Positions 53,434 to 62,574 of a stretch of 64,000 nucleotides of DNA are shown piece by piece. The first letter of the stretch is position 1. The number at the start of each line of letters is the position of its first letter. Under the pieces are notes generated by a model that ran no database searches, had not been told where the DNA came from, and saw only the letters and a list, made by a program, of their open reading frames with translations. Location of the stretch: contig JAWZYV010012339.1 in assembly GCA_038373885.1 (NCBI GenBank), positions 124,001 through 188,000 on the forward strand, written 5' to 3'. Source of the stretch: Cheiracanthium punctorium (Eukaryota > Arthropoda > Arachnida > Araneae > Cheiracanthiidae). The translations under genes and the position numbers were made by a program.

Positions 53434-53613
53434 ACATTGGTGAATATCAGGGAATATCGCAGAAATGATATTCTGTTTACAACATTGGTGAATATCAGGG
53501 AATATCGCAGAAATGATATTCTGTTTACAACATTGGTGAATATCAGGGAATATCGCAGAAATGATATTCTGTTTCCAACATTGGTGAATATCAGGGAATA
53601 TCGCAGAAATGAT
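53434..53613. repeat. 48-bp minisatellite, 3.75 near-identical units
   Basis: Unit starts ACATTGGTGAATATCAGGGA, then ATATCGCAGAAATGATATTC. Units at 53434, 53482, 53530 and 53578 differ by only one base where complete. The period is a multiple of three, so plus (VNIREYRRNDILFTTL) and minus (SAIFPDIHQCCKQNII) frames both stay open. I treat these frames as by-products. Confidence 0.85.
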
Positions 53614-53619
53614 TACAAC

Positions 53620-53790
53620 ATTCGACTCGCGCATGCGTACTAATCGTTATTCTTGGCGGGCGGGAGGAATTTCCAAACATCAACAACGTGGGAAGTCGGA
53701 GGGTCGGAGTCGCCATTGAACATGAACTTATTCAGGATACATTTTGCTGATCGTCATGGCAAAGGATATAGAATTATCTTCTAAAATGTA
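53620..53790 (+). promoter_or_regulatory. Candidate CpG-containing promoter and first exon
   Basis: A sharp GC-rich patch holds CGCGCATGCGTA (close to the NRF-1 palindrome), TTGGCGGGCGGGAGG (E2F/Sp1-like) and repeated GGAGGGTCGGAGTC. It is followed by ATGGCAAAGGATATAG (from about 53758) and a possible 5' splice site AAAATGTAGGT. This layout resembles a housekeeping-type animal promoter with a short first coding exon. No downstream exon was recognised, and the reading rests on motifs alone. Confidence 0.25.
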
Positions 53791-54456
53791 GGTACATCTT
53801 TTATGTTTATTTAACTGTCATTTACATTGTTTTTTATATATTGATATATGTATTGTTTGTTTATATGACGATGCAACAAGGAATATGCTGCACATCAAAT
53901 CAGTATTTTTTTTCTACAATTGTGTAAATATTTCGTGAAAGGTGTTTATGTCTGCAATTTCTATGTTTGCGATATTTTTGAAGGAGAACGTAAATCTATT
54001 TGCCGTTGCGGACATTATGTGAAATATTCTTGTACAAGTTTATTGTGATTGTTATAGTGCACAAAAAATACTGAGTTATTTTTGATATAGTGCACACTAA
54101 AAATATAATATCGAAGCTTGGGGGGGGGAGTGATTTCAGCTTCTTAGAAGCAAAGAAGTTTATCTTCATCGCAGTTTATATCAGAAGTTTTAATTTAGTC
54201 TCGGAACATATTTCTATTTTTTTTTGGGAGGGGCGAGTGTAGAGCTTTTGAAACGTTTAAAGCTCAACTTCATGTGTTTAAAATTAATGTGAAGAAACAC
54301 AAAAATTGGCTCAGTACCTGAGCCCAAGAATTATATTCAATATTAAGTAGCTAAGAAAATTGGAGGAAATACAAATTATTTTTTTTTGTTTGTTTGTTCA
54401 GTGGTTAGTCTAGTAGTTCGCAGCGTACTTTGAGTTTCATTTTGCCTGTGATATAC
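53791..54456. other. Unassigned interval
   Basis: AT-rich, with G-runs near 54120 and 54225. If the promoter call is right this would be intron. Confidence 0.3.
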
Positions 54457-54464
54457 CATCATTT

Positions 54465-55423
54465 CAGGGTTGGGTTTTTGACTTCAAAAACTGTTTTTCG
54501 ACATGACAAGCATTAAAAACTGGTTTAAACCGTCAAAAACTAATCCATAAAAGAAAGAGAACAATATGCAAACTAATTATGCACTATATTTACATTTTGC
54601 ATTAAACTAAATGCCTAATTAAAATTAATTATATTAAAATACAACAATTATACTAGCACATAAGTTGTGCTCACTAAGAATAATTAGTTTAATACCATTT
54701 ATATAACAAATTTATAAATTTAATCTATACAATATTATATATAAAAATTGTATATATCTGTGGCACAGCCAGAAATTTATTGTGTGTGTGATACGGGAGT
54801 GAAGAATATACTTCTTGTATGACAAAAAATATTGCTCATTAGAGGGGCTTGCGACTCCCCTATCCCCCTTGGCTATGCCACTGATATATGTAATTAATGA
54901 ATAATATTCTGCAGTTTTTCAAAAATTTCAAACGAAAGTATGGGTAAACATTTCCTAGAAGAAACATAAAGTTTATTTTTGGTTTAATCTAAATTGAGAA
55001 GGCTTTAAGGAATAGCCAATAGCATAGCAGTTTCACTCATTTAGACTAAAGAGATAAAGATCAGGTCGTTTTAACTATCAGTATACTAAAGTTTTCCATT
55101 CAAAATAGAATTAGTAAAAAATTTTGGGACTTGAATGCTATGAGTAAGCACATCCTTACAAAGTACATAATGGTCTTACTTCTTAAAAATAAATAAACCT
55201 GATAGATGTAAACAAAATAAGCATTTTTTACTGATTATAGTGCTTTATTTTTCTAAATATTAATTGATTAATTCATTGCAGATATTAAAGTACAAGCTAT
55301 TTTGCAATAAAGTAAAACACTTAAAAGTATTGTTTATTTTTTCCACTCAATATTTGAGGTTTTTGACATGATGGTTTAAACCATTGGTTAAAAATGTCAT
55401 GCGTCAAAAACTAGCCAAGCCTG
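54465..55423. mobile_element. hAT-type element, 959 bp, exact TSD
   Basis: Left CAGGGTTGGGTTTTTGACTT and right complement CAGGCTTGGCTAGTTTTTGA, with further inverted TTTTTGAC / GGTTTAAACC phrases in both arms. Exact 8-bp duplication CATCATTT (54457-54464, 55424-55431). There is no transposase. A smaller hAT-type MITE lies inside at 54758-54883. Confidence 0.9.
54758..54883. mobile_element. Small hAT-type MITE nested in 54465-55423
   Basis: Termini CTGTGGCACAGCCA and, inverted, CAGTGGCATAGCCA, of the CAGGGGCGTAGCCA family. It is flanked by TA-rich sequence, so the TSD cannot be measured well. 126 bp. Confidence 0.65.
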
Positions 55424-55431
55424 CATCATTT

Positions 55432-56840
55432 GTTTCCATCACATAACTTTTCCTACTTTAAAAATCTCAATTTTTTTTCTGCTGGAGCCCAATCATGACC
55501 CACAGCAAATTTTAGTTAATGAAATTTGTAACACATATCTTGTATCTTGATTATCAAAATTTATAATTTTAGAAAGGTTGGTCACGAGATATTTTGATAT
55601 GGAATGCCATACCTAAGATTTTATTTTGTTGAGGACTGTGTATCAAATTGTAACGTAAGTTTCGTCTGTAAGCTAAGTAAACAGTCAGATATTCGGGGGG
55701 GGGGGGGCTGGCTTACAGTTGCCTTAACCACCAGCCTGGCTGGATACGTGCCTTAGTTCGTTATATACTTGATTTGCTATAAGAGTTCGACTGTATAGGA
55801 GAGATGAGAAATGATGATCTATCATATAATGAAATATGGTTATTTTTCCCGTGGTTTTCTCCAGTTGTTGTAATGTGAATATTCCTTTAAAGTTCTCGGC
55901 CTAAAGGCATTCTCCCCCCGCCCCCTCCAGGGGTTGCATTTCAGTTTTTCATTTGGTTGTGCAACTGCACCCCCTATTTGCCACCCCTGATCCCCCCATT
56001 ACGCAGACAACCTTTGTAGTTTTGCTGTAATTAAAAGCAGCCTTGTGGACACTATTAACAGAGAATTGCATAATCTAAAATTATTCGAACTCAGTTACAG
56101 ACAGCACTCGAAAGTTGCAGTTGTCTGCTTACCCAGGGCAGTCAGATTTTTAAACGGGCAAGTAAAACAAAGAATTCAGTTGCCCTTAGGGCAACCAAAA
56201 AGGAAAAGAATTTTCTTTCATGGTAATTATCAAAAAGAGTAGAAAGAAAGAAACTGCTATTGTTTTATCTTCAGTGTGCTCGTTTCCTATTTGTTTACAA
56301 GCAGCCGATCACCGTCAAGAGAATTCTGCCATCATAGTCAAATCAGACGTAGTCAAAAATCCATTTTTCATAGTAACAGCCGCAATTAAAAAAAAAAAAA
56401 AAATTGTATAGCAAAAGTTGCATGGGCAACAAACTGTACTTGGGGGCGACCAAAATAATTTCAGAGATTGCCCGAGGGGCAGCACAAAAAGAAAACAAAA
56501 CACAAGATTCTACCCTTGGTTACAGACATTGCGGATAAAAGTTATTTGTAAAAATATTTCATGTTAATGTACGAGCTATTTTGCTTCAATATTGTCATTT
56601 CTAAAACTTTTTGTTTTGACTTCACCCTCTTTTTAATTAGTTTTTCTTTCTACAGAAAAAAGAAGTCCTTCCATGTTAAGTGTGTCCTTTGTGACACAGC
56701 TAGAGTGAAAGAACCTGAAAGCTAATATCATAGGTTTCCGAAAGACCCAATAATGTAAGTGTTAATTTTAGTAAGAGTATACCATGTGTTACTCATCTTG
56801 TAATGAAGCTATCAACAAATTCTTTATGTATGGTAATGTA
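55432..56840. other. Unassigned interval
   Basis: TGTATCAAATTGTAACGTAA and TCTGTAAGCTAAGTAAAC near 55640-55685 repeat a fragment also seen near 24450-24515. Poly-A at about 56388-56403. Plus and minus frames at 56045-56503 lack recognisable motifs. Confidence 0.3.
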
Positions 56841-56845
56841 CAATG

Positions 56846-56945
56846 TAGGGATGCACCGAATATTCGGTATACTGGCAGTATACCTATTCGACAGTATACC
56901 GTGACGGTTCGGCCAAATACTTAAATATTCGACAACCGAATAGTA
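56846..56945 (+). mobile_element. Left end of a hAT-type element (TAGGGATGCACCGAAT)
   Basis: TAGGGATGCACCGAATATTC, then GGTATACTGGCAGTATACC and repeated ATTCGAC / ACCGAATAG, is a terminus type well known from animal hAT elements. No right end was found, so it is a fragment. Confidence 0.55.
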
Positions 56946-57054
56946 AACAAATTTAAGTATTCCCCAATTAGTAAACAAATACATATTTTTTATATCAAGA
57001 ATGAAAGATATAGTATAGTACCATAGTACTAAATTGATTCAAGTTGTTACTAAT

Positions 57055-57145
57055 ATCACATGTGAATAAGCGTTAGAAACCCGTATAAAGTCCTCCTACC
57101 AATGCACCCCCATCCTTGGCAGATAGTCCTAACGTAGCATTCCAC
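57055..57145 (+). repeat. SINE subfamily 2, 3' fragment
   Basis: ATGTGAATAAGCGTTAGAAA, AAAGTCCTCCTACCAATGCA and CTAACGTAGCATTCC match the subfamily-2 3' part. Confidence 0.55.
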
Positions 57146-57464
57146 AATCACACAAAAAAACAATATCCCAATGAAATTAGTTTTAATGTAAGAGAAAACA
57201 CTCAGATGTTAAATTTGAATTTTGTTGCTTTTTCAGATTTTCTTAAGTCATGACACATTGTATTAACCTGTGCTATTACTAACTGATTTAAATTTGAAAC
57301 AGTAACCAGGAAAAAAAAACTCATAACATTAAGGTAATTAACTCCTAAAGTAATCAATATGCTTATTCTTGATGAATGAGAATTCATTTGTGGTGAATAG
57401 TCACTGTTATGACATAAAAGTGTCATTTGTTACTTCGATCATGTGATCTGTCTCAACTGTATTT

Positions 57465-58505
57465 TTACTTTCCGAACATGTACCATGTAAGGAAAGTATT
57501 GTAATCATGAAAAAATTCGACTTCGAGATTTTGGTGTTTTTAGACGTTTTGAGGGCTTCTGAATCCATTTATGCTATTTTTACGAGATGTATGTATGTAT
57601 GTGTGTGTGTGTGTATGTGTATGTGTTTGTGTGTATGTGAGTGAACACGATAGCACCTGAACGGAGCATTCAATTGAGCTCAAATTGGATATATATGTCA
57701 TAAACTACCGTCGCAAGACCGGTATGGATTTTGGTGTGTATAGGACTTATAGTTTTTCTACAGGGCTACGACAAAGATTTCTCTTACATTATGGCCTATG
57801 GGGGGAAAATTCTTGAAAGTGCGCTAGCGTTTAAACGGCATATTCGATTGAGCTCAAATTGGGTATATATGTTATAAACCGCTATCTTAAGACCGATATT
57901 AATTTGGATGTGTATAGGACTTATAGTTCTTCTACAGGGCTATGACAAAGATTTCTTTTACATTCTGGCCTATGGGGGGAAATTCTTGAAAGTGCGCTAG
58001 CGTTTAAACGGTACCTTCGATTAAGCTGAAGTTGAGTATATATGTTATAAATCACCATCTTAAGACCGGTATTAATAAACCAAACCATTAATAATTTCAT
58101 ATGTCCGGCATTTCTCTTGGCAAAAAAATTGCTCGTCTTGGCGGACTGCCGGGATAATACGCAAGTACCCTAAAATTTATCACTAACAGTCTGTTATTAC
58201 TTTTTTTTTCTCTATCAAGTCTAAGCAAATTTTGGGTGCCACTCAGGGGCGTAGCCAAGGGGGGTTTTAGTTGTGTATAAGAATTATAGTTTTTCTACAA
58301 GGCTACAACAAAAATTTCTTTTATATTATGGAATAATGGTATATGTTGAGAAATTCTTGAAAGTGTGCAAGCGTTTAAACGGTGCATTCGATTGAGTTTC
58401 AATTTGGTATGTATGTTTGAATTATTCATCGATTCAAATTTATTTAAATGCTTGGTAATGATCTTAATCCTAAGTGTTCGGAAAGTCGAGTGAAGTCACT
58501 CCAGA
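57465..58505 (+). repeat. Repeat element carrying a minisatellite of about 175 bp
   Basis: It opens with CATGTAAGGAAAGTATTGTA and a (TG/TATG)n microsatellite (57585-57645). Units then follow containing GTGTATAGGACTTATAGTT, CTACAGGGCTA, TGGCCTATGGGGGGAAA and GTGCGCTAGCGTTTAAACGG, recurring near 57735, 57910 and, diverged, 58275. The last unit is split by inserted DNA at 58079-58262. The element closes with AAGTGTTCGGAAAGTCGAGT. There is no coding capacity and its class is unknown. Confidence 0.7.
58079..58262 (+). repeat. 184-bp segment duplicated at 58669-58855
   Basis: Almost identical to 58669-58855, from ACCATTAATAATTTCATAT through TTGCTCGTCTT and GCCGGGATAATACGCAAGTA to ACTCAGGGGCGTAGCCAAGG. 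This copy interrupts the minisatellite. It contains a truncated piece of the MITE at 58575-58761 and one end of the CAGGGGCGTAGCCA hAT family. Confidence 0.75.
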
Positions 58506-58574
58506 TTTTTTATATTTAAATTCTAGATTTCCCTAGAAAAACAATTTTATGGAAATTTACCTTCCATGGCCAAC

Positions 58575-58761
58575 CTAAAATTGGTACTTACGTATTATCC
58601 CGGTGGTCATTCCAGCCAAACTATTTTTCCGTCAAATGAGTTGCCAAACTGTTGCCCCAATCGTATTCAAAACCATTAATAATTTCATATTTCCGGCATT
58701 TCTCTTGGCAAAAAAATTGCTCGTCTTAGTGGACTGCCGGGATAATACGCAAGTACCCTAA
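58575..58761. mobile_element. Short MITE with GGTACTTACGTATTATCCCG ends
   Basis: GGTACTTACGTATTATCCCG at the left faces GGGATAATACGCAAGTACCC at the right. It is 187 bp, non-coding and of unassigned superfamily. It partly overlaps the duplicated segment starting at 58669. Confidence 0.65.
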
Positions 58762-58916
58762 AATTTATCACTAACAGTCTGTTATCTGTTATTACTTTTT
58801 TTTTCTCTACCAAGTCTAAGCAAATTTTGGGTGCCACTCAGGGGCGTAGCCAAGGGGGGGGTTTTAGGGGGGTCATAACCCCCCATGAGAAATTTTTTGC
58901 CATACAAAATGTATAT

Positions 58917-58963
58917 GATTTGCAGGATAATGATTTGCAGGACAATGATTTGCAGGATAATGG
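58917..58963. repeat. 15-bp microsatellite-like repeat
   Basis: Three units of GATTTGCAGGA(T/C)AAT at the junction between a hAT-type fragment and a SINE. Confidence 0.8.
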
Positions 58964-58964
58964 T

Positions 58965-59165
58965 CGAGTATCTACACGTGTGATCTAGGCCAAGGGCATA
59001 TCCTCCGTGTAGGTCTTTTTAAGGTGTCATAACCCTTATTTAACTGAAGTTTCGGAGAAAACCACGGAAAACTCCAAACGGCTAGGCCGACGGACGCGGC
59101 TTAGGTTTGAACTAAGCACTTTCCGTCTCCCAGTTGAGAGCGCTATGTGCTCGGCCACTGGTCTG
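58965..59165 (-). repeat. SINE subfamily 1, with well-kept head
   Basis: The complement begins GCCAGACCAGTGGCCGAGCA (box A) and has AGTTCAAACCT (box B) and CGCGTCCGTCGGCCTAGCCG. The body is GGAGTTTTCCGTGGTTTTCT, then TTAAATAAGGGTTATGACAC. Confidence 0.8.
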
Positions 59166-59421
59166 GCATCGAGAGATCTGTACACTGGACCTGCGAACTT
59201 CAGCCTCGTTTCCCAGTGTTCATGGTCTTATCCACTCAGCCACTGGTCGGCAAAACAAGATTTTAATGGAAAATGTTTTATAATCGATGCATACGGAAAC
59301 ACTTTTTTAAAAAACATTCTCTGTCTTCAATTTAAATTTATTTCCTTCCCCCCCCACTCCTTCTTTTCTAAAGGTCCATTTCTTTTTTCGACGTTATATG
59401 GAGTGATGTAAAATACCCCAG

Positions 59422-59690
59422 CAGGGGCGTAGCCAAGGGGGGTGGGGGGTTGGGAGGATCATAACCTCCCCCCATGAGAAATTTTTGCCATACAAAATGT
59501 ATATTCTTCACTACATTATCACACACACGTATACATACATATGAGTTGTAGTAGTCGTAACCCCCCCCATGAATAATTTTTGCCATACAAAATGTATATT
59601 CTTCACTACATTATCACGCACACGTATACATACATATGAATTGTAGTAGTCGTAACCCCCCCCCATGAAAAATTTCTGGCTACGCCCCTG
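59422..59690. mobile_element. hAT-type MITE with two inner tandem units of about 107 bp
   Basis: Termini CAGGGGCGTAGCCA in inverted orientation. Flanking 8-mers TACCCCAG and TACAACAG match at 6 of 8. Inside, ATTTTTGCCATACAAAATGT, then TCTTCACTACATTATCAC and GTAGTAGTCGTAACCCCC occur twice in tandem. The same unit, single, is seen in 48515-48650 and 59731-59896. Confidence 0.8.
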
Positions 59691-59730
59691 TACAACAGTA
59701 TATTTATTTTTAAAGATAAATACCTGAGTA

Positions 59731-59896
59731 CAGTGGCGTATCCAAAGGGGGGGCGTAGGGGAGGTCACAACCTACATTTCAGCCATAAAAAAAGTATATT
59801 CTTCACTCCATTATGACACACACGTAAATATGTATGTGAGTTGCAGTAGTCCTAACCCCCCCCCCCTCCCATGAAAAATTTCTGACTACGCCACTG
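59731..59896. mobile_element. hAT-type MITE, single-unit relative
   Basis: Left CAGTGGCGTATCCAAAGG, right complement CAGTGGCGTAGTCAGAAA. Flanking 8-mers CCTGAGTA and CCTGGGTA match at 7 of 8. One copy of the inner unit. Confidence 0.8.
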
Positions 59897-59904
59897 CCTG
59901 GGTA

Positions 59905-60399
59905 CATAACCAAAATGAGTTTTATTTTTCAATCTAAGACTATGGTTTAAAAATTGCTTGTGTTCACGTATAATGACATTAGCACACTATGTATTGAGTG
60001 TAAGGTTAAATAAAGAAAAAAGAGAAACTTATGAACCCTTTACAACTTTTTTTATTTCATGAAAATTTATAAAATGTAACAAAGGAAAGAAGCTACGTGT
60101 TGCAGGAAAAATTTTGTATCGTAACATTAAGGTGTTCTTTTACTGTAACATTAAAAATCATGAATAATTATTAGTAAATAGCATACACTATATAACTAAA
60201 AGGGGAGGAGAGGTCATAAGCCCTCTCTAAAAAGATTTTAGCTCCCTCTATATGAAAATTATACTTTCTATTGTAAGAATAAGAGATGGAGCCCTTTAGC
60301 TTTTGGCTGGTATATGAAGCCCACTACTTAGAAATATTAGAAAAACTTACCTAGTTAAGCCAATAGTTAAACACATGCTGATAGACTTGATTTGATTTT
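59905..60399. other. Unassigned interval
   Basis: AT-rich, no gene or repeat recognised. Confidence 0.3.
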
Positions 60400-60487
60400 G
60401 GTGATACGGCCGATTATCTACTCGAGGATCAAAGCCGAAGAGGGGTGCCCTCCATAAGAGACTTTCTAAGGGATCCTAACCCGTACT
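60400..60487 (-). repeat. SINE subfamily 1, 3' fragment
   Basis: GTGATACGGCCGATTATCTA, GGTGCCCTCCATAAGAGACT and TTCTAAGGGATCCTAACCCG match the 3' third of subfamily 1, truncated at the left of its own body. Confidence 0.65.
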
Positions 60488-60649
60488 GATAGATTTAAAT
60501 TAATACTAATTTAATCGAGGGATTTTTATGCCAAACAAAAGAAGATTCACTTAAAAAATAATAAATAGTAATTATTAAGTTTTAAGCAATAAAATTTATG
60601 TTTAATTACAAAAAAATCAATTAATATTATAGAATAACTAGATTTTTTT

Positions 60650-60840
60650 CGTTGTATCACACCATGAGTCCGGGTTCGATTTTTGGAGTAGACTTGAGTG
60701 TTATTTCGTCCGTCCTTTCATAGGAGGCAACGCTGGTCCATTTATTATGTGCTTCCAATATAAAGTAGCCAGCAATTCCAGCCTTATAGTGGTCAACGCC
60801 TGCTAATCGGCAAGTGCCCGCTGTTAGGAAAAAAAAAAGT
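60650..60840. repeat. Possible retroposon fragment
   Basis: GAGTCCGGGTTCGATTTTTG looks like a tRNA box B context. The following 130 bp is less AT-rich than its surroundings and reads like part of a SINE or LINE untranslated region. Assignment is weak. Confidence 0.3.
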
Positions 60841-61179
60841 CAGATGAAGACTCGGGTATGTGCTTAAACAAAGTTCATGACGGACTATATTATAGCAAAA
60901 GTATTATGTGTTTGTGCAACAACCATTGTTCTCTTTCGTAACTGTATTAGTCTACGCAAGGGCTGTTCTAGAATTACAGTCTGGGAGGGGTAATGATATT
61001 TTATAATTTTAAATAAACTCGGTGTCTCAGAGAAAGATTGACTACTGGGAGGCGCACAATGGAAAGGGGACCCTTCTGACTGTACAATACACTTCATATA
61101 TGTAAACTAGCTGAAGCAGCCATTCTTCGCACGGAATGGATATTGTCAAAACCAACAAATACAAATGAAAATAGTCCCG

Positions 61180-61535
61180 CAGTGGTCTGGGCGCTAAATT
61201 CCGGTCCCATAAGAACACAAGAACACGGCAAGTAAAGCAGCATCCGGTTTGGCCAGTGCTTGGGAGGGTCATCTCCCTCTCGGCTTGTCCGGAGTGGAAA
61301 CGTGTGCGTTAATGGGAGCTGGTGCACGTAAAATCCGTCGTGGCGCCAATGTCCTCCAAGTTGTTAAACGATACCTCTGGGAGTGCCGATTTCTGGTGAT
61401 AGCTGGTCCTTCATCTGGAATCGGTTCAAAATTAGGGACCAACAAGTAGAAGTCCAACCCTCTCGGAGGGCAATACACCCCTCTTTCCATGAATAGTGTC
61501 GTCTATTCATGGACACGACAACAACAACAAATGTA
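61180..61535 (+). repeat. Retroposon 3' region ending in a stem-loop and (ACA)n tail
   Basis: A GC-balanced block of about 350 bp ends CCATGAATAG-TGTCGT-CTATTCATGG (perfect 10-bp stem, 6-nt loop, 61487-61512), directly followed by ACACGACAACAACAACAA. A terminal hairpin before a short tandem tail is typical of non-LTR retrotransposon 3' ends and the SINEs that use them. The block start (AGTGGTCTGGGCGCTAAAT) is vaguely tRNA-like. Open frames across it in several phases are not convincing as protein. Confidence 0.6.
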
Positions 61536-62096
61536 AATAAATATCAAACAAATTTTGGTTATATATTTAATCGCCTGCAAAAACAGCTTTAAAATATTCT
61601 TCAGGCATAGTCTAACTACAATTGATTTTTTTTAATACTGTTTGGAATGTGCATCCTATTCCCCGCGTATTTGTCCTCTTGTTCTTCAAAATTCAAATCT
61701 ATGTTAAAATCTCCTAATCTCCGCCACGTATATTCTAACTATACTTTATCTTTATTTACTCGAATATACACGCTTAAACCCAACGAGCGAAATTCGATCA
61801 GTTGGAGCGATTTTTGGCCCAGTTTTCAAAAGTGGTCTTCTCCTTTCGGAGCGTTTTTCGATCACAAGAACGGAGCGGAATATAACAATAGGCGAGGGGA
61901 GAAATTCTCGGAAAAACGAGGAAGCGAGGAGAGGATTTCTCAGTAAAAAGACTACTTAAAGAGCACTGTCGCAGAAAAACCGGTAGGTTTCCATGGAAAC
62001 GGATCGCTCCGCAATGTATCGTTTTTTTTCGCTTTTTGGGTTTAAGTGTGTAGACACCAATATCCCCATTAAATAAATAATAGGGTTAGGCAATTT
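61536..62096. other. Unassigned interval
   Basis: A less AT-rich patch at 61790-62030 has frames on both strands without known motifs. Otherwise nothing is seen. Confidence 0.3.
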
Positions 62097-62110
62097 CTCG
62101 ACAAAGATGG

Positions 62111-62347
62111 TTGTGTTTTGTTGCGTTGTGCGATTACCGCCGATTGGCAACACGTGAGCTCTAGGCCGAATGGCGCGGTGCCCTTCGTGGGGGGATCTTT
62201 CTAAGGGGTCCTAACCTGTATTTACGCTAAATTCCGGAGGAAACCACGGAAAATTCCGAACGAAGTCGGCGGACGCGACCTGGTTTTGAACCAGGCATCT
62301 TCCGTCACCCAGCGCAGCGCGTTATGCGTTTGGCCACTGGTGGGGCA
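62111..62347 (-). repeat. SINE subfamily 1 with 14-bp TSD
   Basis: The complement begins GTGCCCCACCAGTGGCCAAA, with box B GGTTCAAAACC; body GGAATTTTCCGTGGTTTCCT, then GTTAGGACCCCTTAGAAAGA, and an A/C-rich tail (CACAACGCAACAAAACACAA). Exact duplication CTCGACAAAGATGG (62097-62110, 62348-62361). One of the youngest copies by its flanks. Confidence 0.9.
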
Positions 62348-62574
62348 CTCGACAAAGATGGAAGATATCGCTTCGGGGACTTATTTCTTTTATGCCAATT
62401 TTCGTGATACATTATCAAAAATGGCAAACCTTGGGGATTTTTCTTGTTTTAATCTGGCAACCCTTGAAACTTGATTCGCCCTTTCACCAGGTAGACAAAA
62501 ATCTTTGTCCTGAAATTTACAGCACCCGAGAGCTAAATATTACTTAAAAAACGCCTTTTTTTGTCAACTTACCC

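Noticed and set aside
53425..53643. Repeat protein on either strand, or a CRISPR-like array of 48-bp repeats.
   Set aside because: Units are contiguous with no spacers, so it is not CRISPR. The open frames follow from the 48-bp period and both strands are equally open.
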